This document shows, one piece after another, positions 8,750-12,778 of a stretch of 12,778 bases of DNA. Under the pieces are notes generated by a model that ran no database searches, had not been told where the DNA came from, and worked only from the letters and a program-made list of their open reading frames with translations. Both the position numbers and the translations under genes were made by a program. The stretch is from Smittium culicis (lineage: Eukaryota > Kickxellomycota > Harpellomycetes > Harpellales > Legeriomycetaceae). The stretch spans positions 3,337-16,114 of the forward strand of contig LSSN01000727.1 of the NCBI GenBank assembly GCA_001970855.1, given 5' to 3'. The number at the start of each line of letters is the position of its first letter. Position 1 is the stretch's first letter.

Positions 8750-8833
8750 CTTTTTTAGTCAAGCTAAGCCAATAAACTTATAAATTAAATATAAGCGATA
8801 TTATTGACTAAAAAAAAGTGAACACTTTTTTTT
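8750..8833. repeat. Nested inverted repeats around an A8/T8 palindrome
   Basis: CTTTTTTAGTCAA at 8750-8762 is inverted at 8804-8816. That second arm also belongs to a near-perfect palindrome at 8810-8833, with eight A, GTG, a two-base loop, CAC and eight T. Both lie between MITE copies B and C. They could be ends of another small element, but I found no target duplication. Confidence 0.5.
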
Positions 8834-8891
8834 CTTTAGAAAATCATCTATATGACTGGGCAAGATTCTAGAATTAAGATTATATTTTTAA

Positions 8892-9081
8892 CCCTTTCCG
8901 GGGCAAGCACTCTTAAACTTATTTAAAAATTGTAATTGGATAAGCAATTTATATTTATTTGTTATTGGAATTTTATAATTTATCAGCCAGTAACTTATTA
9001 CTATTTTATATTTATTTATCATACTGTCGTTTGGTTGGATAATTTTGGTAGTTCAAAAAAGGCCAACCGCCCCTGAAAGGG
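8892..9081 (-). mobile_element. TTAA-flanked MITE, copy C (190 bp), inverted
   Basis: Flanked by TTAA at 8888-8891 and 9082-9085. On the minus strand it begins CCCTTTCAGGGGCGGTTGG, continues CCTTTTTTGAACTACCAA, and ends CCCCGGAAAGGG. It therefore has the same length class and ends as copies A and B but the opposite orientation. Its left end and that of copy B form a long inverted pair spanning 8184-9081, which can be mistaken for the termini of a single 900-bp element. Confidence 0.75.
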
Positions 9082-9085
9082 TTAA

Positions 9086-10054
9086 AGAAAATCTGAAGAG
9101 CAGAAAAGACAAAAATAAAAACTATAAAAAAAAATGAGAAAACATAAATAGTTCATTGATAGTAAGTCAAAGACTTGAATATTGATTATAGCTAGAATCA
9201 ATTTATAAATAAGGAATACTATGCTCAGAATTAGTTTTTCTCTTACATCTAAAAAAAGTGACTAGCTTTTTTAAATATTATCTGCCTTTAATGTCCATTT
9301 ATCCTTATTAATTTAATAAAAGAAGGTCAATTCAGCTTAAATTCAATACTAAATATAGCCTATGATAAAAATTCTTTTAAAAATCATACTGCAATATAAT
9401 AATATGAGATAATGAGTTTTTTTATGGAACTGTGTATAAATTATGATTTGTTGTATAGCTTTTAATTTTTTTGTTTATAATAAAGTGTTACCATTTAAAA
9501 ATAATACGAGTATAAAAGCTCCTCTATATTAAATATCACGCTTTACAGTTATAATATATGATAAATTTGAGAGTAGCGACTTATAATCACAAAACTATTA
9601 ATGGATATTTGAGAGTTACTTAATTGACTTTTAATAGTAAGTAATAAACTAATTAAAAAAAACTCACATTCTATATTCTAGGTATAGATTTCTGTTATTT
9701 ACTTGCATATTTTAACGCATATTAAGATATAATTTCTTTCCTCGAAGCAATGAATTAACATTTTTTATATAAATATAATAAAAAATTTAAAAAATATTCG
9801 TTACCAAGATTTTATTATTACAAAATTTTAATTTTTCTATATATATTGGTGCCAAATTATATAAAGAAAACTATAACCTAAAATTAAACTTTTAGTTTAA
9901 AACTATTTTTCTCATAGTCTCTTGGTGATGTAGTACTAATAGGCCATGTCACTAAATAATTATTAAGCTTAAAAAATGATAAATAGTTCTTAAAAACGCC
10001 AATTCATATGGTATATTTATATACTCTTCGAGTATTTGGTCATATTTGATGACG
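9086..10054. other. AT-rich spacer, nothing recognised
   Basis: About 970 bases with no coding texture on either strand. A minor inverted motif occurs at about 9251-9274 (TAAAAAAAG and CTTTTTTA). No RNA gene was seen. Confidence 0.55.
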
Positions 10055-11404
10055 TTATAACCAAATGATCAGTATATATCGCTCTTTTTGTCGCAAGATC
10101 AGGATTTTTTGATCTAAAAATACCCATGAAATCATTGTGGAATTAATATCTATTATTGATTCGTATTCATCAAACCACTATGAAAGAACGTCGATGCGTT
10201 GATCGACGTAGCTTTATCCGTGGTTTTTCTAAAAAACAGTTTGAAAAGAAATTTTTTGGAAGAAATGACTCCATCAGTACATAGAGAAATTCGCTGTTTC
10301 TAAAGCGAGGAGAGGAATCGCTACATAAGTAAATATTTTTAAAAATAGAAAAATCAGGAGATTTCAGTAGCTTGAATAAACAGCTAAGGGCATAGTCAGA
10401 GTAGTGAGTGAGATTTTCGCGGAAACAGTTATAGTATCTACTCTTAATATGTATATTAGACTTGTATGCAAGGCAAAAAAACAAGTCTGAAATTTGAACC
10501 CTGATATAAAAAACATCCGAAGCTTCCGCAAGTCCCCCACAAATCTTAAAATTTTCTTTGAAATCATATATTAGAATACATGAATTATTACCTAAACCCC
10601 CTTCTAAGCTGGTAAATCGTCTCCTCCGTTTGTCGAGCTACATTTTGTGATTCTTATATCTTGGTACGTCTTCATGAGTTTTCGTGCGCTCTCCAAGTCT
10701 ATTATACAAATTGAAACTGCCAATCGTTACATATTTTCAACCTTTGATCCAGCAACACACACCTTACACATATGATTTTTTGTCGGTTTTTTGAAATTTT
10801 TTATCCAGAAATTGTAGAAAATACCTAGTCCCAATTTCAAACCTGATTTTTACTTTAATGACTGGTGATATATATAACTCTTAGTCTCGGTTAAGTACAG
10901 CACCGGAGTGCCGAGACAGTTTCTATCTTCACCGACTCTTCTTCCTGTTATAGAATATGGCTGAGAGTAGCAGTGGAGATACAATTTTATTGAATCAACG
11001 ACGGTTTGACCAACATCAGATCTTGATTTAGGAATGTTTCACTGGTAATCGCTCAGATTGAACTGATCTTAGCTTGATTTTTGCTTCAAAGCGTTGAACT
11101 GAATTCTTGAAAACTCAAACACCAAGCTAATAAGCTGAGACGGTGAAAATTCTGAAGCTGCCAGTGATAGAATTGTCGATTTCTGATACCTCCCAGTTGA
11201 TAAGCTTGAGTGGAGCTTGCTGATATTTATAATGATACAATTCATTTTATCGTTAGATAATGAAAAGATATCATTTCCAATAGACCGTCCTAACATTGAA
11301 TTGAATATATTATATTTTACAATGCGTTCTGTGTCTCTGTTTGATATCTTTTTACCAAAAATCAACGAGCCTCTTACAGAGTCTGCTTTTCTCAATTCTA
11401 TCAA
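10055..11404 (-). pseudogene. Decayed DDE-like transposase of an uncharacterised family
   Basis: The minus strand carries a broken reading frame of about 1.35 kb. The upstream part (11404-11069) is open but poorly recognisable. Next, in shifted frames, come TPVLYLTETKS and FKKPTKNHMCKVC with a CxxC pair (about 10753-10795), followed by A-R-x-T-E-E-T-x-Y. The best part is one frame from about 10605 to 10170. It contains IYDFKENF (10551-10565 for DFKEN), FFCLAYKSN, YYNCFRENLTHYSDYALS and SDSSPRFRNSEF (10287-10322), then an F-x-N-C-F-x-E. A frameshift then gives H-G-stop-S-Y-V-D-Q (about 10199-10225) and WFDEYES, ending at 10055. The layout of D-F-K-E-N, S-D-x-x-P-x-F-R-N and H-G-x-S-x-x-D recalls unclassified RNase H-fold transposases. 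I infer Asp of DFKEN and Asp of the SD motif as catalytic. I cannot name the superfamily. The stops, frameshifts and absence of visible terminal repeats say this copy is dead. Confidence 0.6.
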
Positions 11405-11864
11405 GGCTATAAAAACAGGGCGTGCTGAAAGATTTAATAGCTTGTGTTATTTTTATTTTTTCCTACAGCAATTTTAATAGTACTAATTATTTAATTAATA
11501 GTATAGATTTTGGTATTATTTACGAAATAGTGTATAATTTTCGTCGGTCTTTAAAAAAATTAGGAGTGATTGTATAACCTTTTAAATTTATTTTGTTTTT
11601 GATATTGTGTGTGGGGGGGAGAGGGAGGTATCATCAATGAACATGTATACGCTTATATACTTTCAATACTGATTGTATTTAATTATACACTTAGTGACTG
11701 TCAAACCCTAAATTTTTACCTTTTAATTGTTTAATATTTCATACATTCTTAAAGTACTTCGTAATTTCGAATACATTTTTAGTACTTGTTACATTCTATT
11801 ACAGCCGAATTAAGATTGTAAATAGTGATTTTTAAGTCTAATCATTCTTGATAGACATTCCTGC
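11405..11864. other. AT-rich spacer with a purine tract
   Basis: No gene is supported. A strikingly G-rich purine run lies at 11613-11628 in otherwise AT-rich DNA. The last five bases, CCTGC (11860-11864), are the candidate target-site copy next to the LTR. The matching copy would lie beyond the right edge of the window. Confidence 0.5.
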
Positions 11865-11961
11865 TGTCAAGATTGAGGGGGAGGAGGCAAGACAAAATAT
11901 ATAAACTAAAGGAAAGTCAAGTATAAGCCAAGTGTTACTTTGGAGGCAAATAGGAGAGGAG

Positions 11962-11967
11962 TTTATT
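11962..11967 (-). terminator. Possible LTR polyadenylation signal AATAAA
   Basis: On the minus strand AATAAA follows the TATA-like box by about 100 bases, inside the LTR, where the R region would end. The motif is short and the DNA AT-rich. Confidence 0.35.
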
Positions 11968-12066
11968 TAATTAAAATAAGTCGTAAAACAAGAACTAGAA
12001 ACAAGCTAGAAAACAGAAGACAATGGTTGTCAGATAAAGATGTCAAAAACTAGGAAAAACTAGGGC

Positions 12067-12073
12067 TATTTAT
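12067..12073 (-). promoter_or_regulatory. LTR TATA-like box ATAAATA
   Basis: On the minus strand ATAAATA follows an inverted pair (TGTGTTTA... / ...AAACACA) that encloses TGACGC, a sequence resembling a CREB/ATF half-site. Position in the middle of the LTR suits the element's own promoter. It is inferred from motif and place only. Confidence 0.45.
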
Positions 12074-12145
12074 GTGTTTTGCGTCAGTTCTAAACACACA
12101 TAAAATCTGGTAAAAGGCCAGAATAATTATAAGAAGAAAGTAAAT

Positions 12146-12299
12146 AAGAATGCCAAGGAATGATGCCAAGGAATGATGCCAAGGAATGATGCCAAGGAAT
12201 GATGCCAAGGAATGATGCCAAGGAATGATGCCAAGGAATGATGCCAAGGAATGATGCCAAGAAATAATGCAAAGAAATAATGCAAAGAAATAATCCGCA
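12146..12299. repeat. 13-bp tandem repeat inside LTR U3
   Basis: The unit GAATGATGCCAAG recurs at an exact 13-bp period. GCCAAG occurs nine times, at 12152, 12165, 12178 and so on to 12256. Three diverged units (GAAATAATGCAAA type) follow at 12261-12299. Because 13 is not a multiple of three, the array reads open in all three minus frames and produces false ORFs. It lies just inside the LTR start, in the U3 region upstream of the TATA-like box. Confidence 0.95.
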
Positions 12300-12331
12300 G
12301 CAAAAGTATGGATATCACACCAATCATGACA

Positions 12332-12346
12332 GTATCTCCCCGTTTC
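12332..12346 (-). other. Polypurine tract of the gypsy element
   Basis: On the minus strand GAAACGGGGAGATAC directly precedes the LTR start and overlaps the polyprotein stop codon. Such a tract primes plus-strand DNA synthesis in LTR retrotransposons. It is nearly all purine, with one C and a terminal TAC. Confidence 0.75.
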
Positions 12347-12778
12347 AAGGGTGAGCTCTGCGAGGCTTAGGTTTGTCTGGGTACAGTATGTGAAACCTTT
12401 CTAAAATAGCAGGAGCATTCTTTAGACTTTCTTGGGGTTCCCAGGTACGAGCACTTGGGCCGTAGCCTTTCCAATCAACCAAGTATTCAATTTTTTTACG
12501 AATTGTTCGGTTATCAATAATATTTTCCACCTCGTATTCAAATTCATTTTCAACTAGGACTGGCGGAGGCGGTTCTTGGGTACGGTTAGGAATTTCATTT
12601 TCAAGGGCGGGTTCAAATAGCGAAACGTGGAAGACAGGATGGATTTTTATAGTTTTTGGTAGGTCAAGGCGGTATTCTCGAGTACCAATTTTTTTGAGGA
12701 CTTTAAACGGGCCGAGTTTGGTGTAGTCTAGTTTTGAGCTGGGACGGGTGGTTTTAATAAATCTTCGGAGAAGCCAAA
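12345..12778 (-). CDS. Ty3/gypsy polyprotein C-terminus: integrase GPF/Y module and chromodomain (partial)
   Basis: The frame enters from the right edge (first whole codon at 12774-12776) and stays open for 143 codons to TGA at 12345-12347. Residues 20-56 form the integrase C-terminal module, with KLGPFKVLKKIG and then HPVFHVSLFEP. A proline-rich hinge (IPNR-x-QEPPPP, 62-72) follows. Residues 80-129 are a chromodomain: EYEVENIID, YLVDWKGYG, TWEP and LKNAP, ending FH. The three residues that form the methyl-lysine cage in HP1 (Tyr, Trp, Tyr) align with Tyr81, Trp102 and Tyr105, all kept. The family uses this domain to steer integration towards H3K9-methylated chromatin. The tail YPDKPKPRRAHP is typical of fungal chromoviruses. 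An apparent start at 12530 is only an internal GTG (Val83) and not a real beginning. No damage is seen in the visible part. Confidence 0.92.
   Translation of the reverse strand, partial: WLLRRFIKTTRPSSKLDYTKLGPFKVLKKIGTREYRLDLPKTIKIHPVFHVSLFEPALENEIPNRTQEPPPPVLVENEFEYEVENIIDNRTIRKKIEYLVDWKGYGPSARTWEPQESLKNAPAILERFHILYPDKPKPRRAHP

Larger units (their letters stand above)
11865..12331 (-). repeat. 3' LTR of the Ty3/gypsy element (467 bp)
   Basis: The LTR runs from TGTCATGATTG (12331 leftward) to CAATCTTGACA (ending 11865). The ends are 11-bp inverted repeats that match at ten positions and obey the TG...CA rule. It begins immediately after a polypurine tract that follows the stop codon of the polyprotein. 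Inside, in minus-strand order, are a 13-bp tandem repeat, a TATA-like box and an AATAAA, as expected for U3, R and U5. The second LTR is outside the window, so the limits cannot be confirmed by comparison. Confidence 0.85.
11865..12778 (-). mobile_element. 3' portion of a Ty3/gypsy chromovirus-type LTR retrotransposon
   Basis: On the minus strand the order is open integrase C-terminus and chromodomain, stop codon, polypurine tract, 3' LTR. The protease, reverse transcriptase and integrase core, and the 5' LTR, should lie to the right of the window. The coding part shows no stop or frameshift in the 143 codons visible, so this is the best-preserved element here. That fits a recent insertion. 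Confidence 0.9.

Noticed and set aside
11217..11477. Plus-strand 86-codon ORF
   Set aside because: No recognisable motif. It overlaps the longer minus-strand frame that leads into the transposase-like remnant. It cannot be fully excluded but is not supported.
12146..12299. Possible CRISPR-like array
   Set aside because: The units are contiguous 13-mers with no unique spacers, inside a eukaryotic LTR.
12050..12348. Three overlapping minus-strand ORFs rich in SFLGIIPWHH-type repeats
   Set aside because: They are produced by the 13-bp tandem repeat, which lacks stops in all three frames. They lie inside the LTR and have no independent coding signal.

Overview
The window looks like a transposon-rich, gene-poor stretch of a very AT-rich fungal genome. 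The long spacers are visibly dominated by A and T, while the element-derived blocks are clearly richer in G and C. The mix of a chromodomain Ty3/gypsy element, a DIRS-type tyrosine-recombinase retroelement, a LINE with a CCHC tail and TTAA-flanked MITEs fits a fungus. The wording of the DIRS gag, reverse transcriptase and RNase H remains, and of the LINE tail, reminds me most of Harpellales (Kickxellomycotina insect-gut fungi such as Smittium and Zancudomyces). That placement is recalled from memory, not searched, and is only a moderate-confidence inference.

Layout, left to right. Bases 1-1808 are AT-rich spacer holding one complete 187-bp TTAA-flanked MITE (541-727) and the end of a second, opposed copy that meets it at a single TTAA. 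A small secreted cysteine-containing protein gene lies at 1809-2189 (+). It is the only complete, undamaged gene in the window. An AT-rich spacer follows. A 5'-truncated, frameshifted LINE tail is at 3118-4046 (+). A decayed DIRS-like element occupies 4167-7899 (-), in the order gag-like protein, reverse transcriptase, RNase H, conserved linker, tyrosine recombinase, all broken by stops and frameshifts. At 8180-9085 there are two more MITEs of the same family in opposite orientations (8184-8369 and 8892-9081), with further inverted repeats between them. Bases 9086-10054 hold nothing I can call. A broken, uncharacterised DDE-like transposase gene lies at 10055-11404 (-). The right edge, 11865-12778 (-), is the 3' end of a Ty3/gypsy element: an open integrase C-terminus plus chromodomain, a polypurine tract, and a 467-bp 3' LTR carrying a 13-bp tandem repeat.

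How the parts relate. Apart from the secreted protein, everything recognisable is mobile DNA at different stages of decay. The gypsy copy is open and probably youngest. The LINE, DIRS and DDE-like copies are dead. The MITEs are non-autonomous and would have needed a piggyBac-type transposase encoded elsewhere. No operon, RNA gene or CRISPR array is visible. The best candidates for new biology are the uncharacterised transposase family at 10055-11404, the TTAA MITE family with its head-to-head junction, and the small secreted protein.
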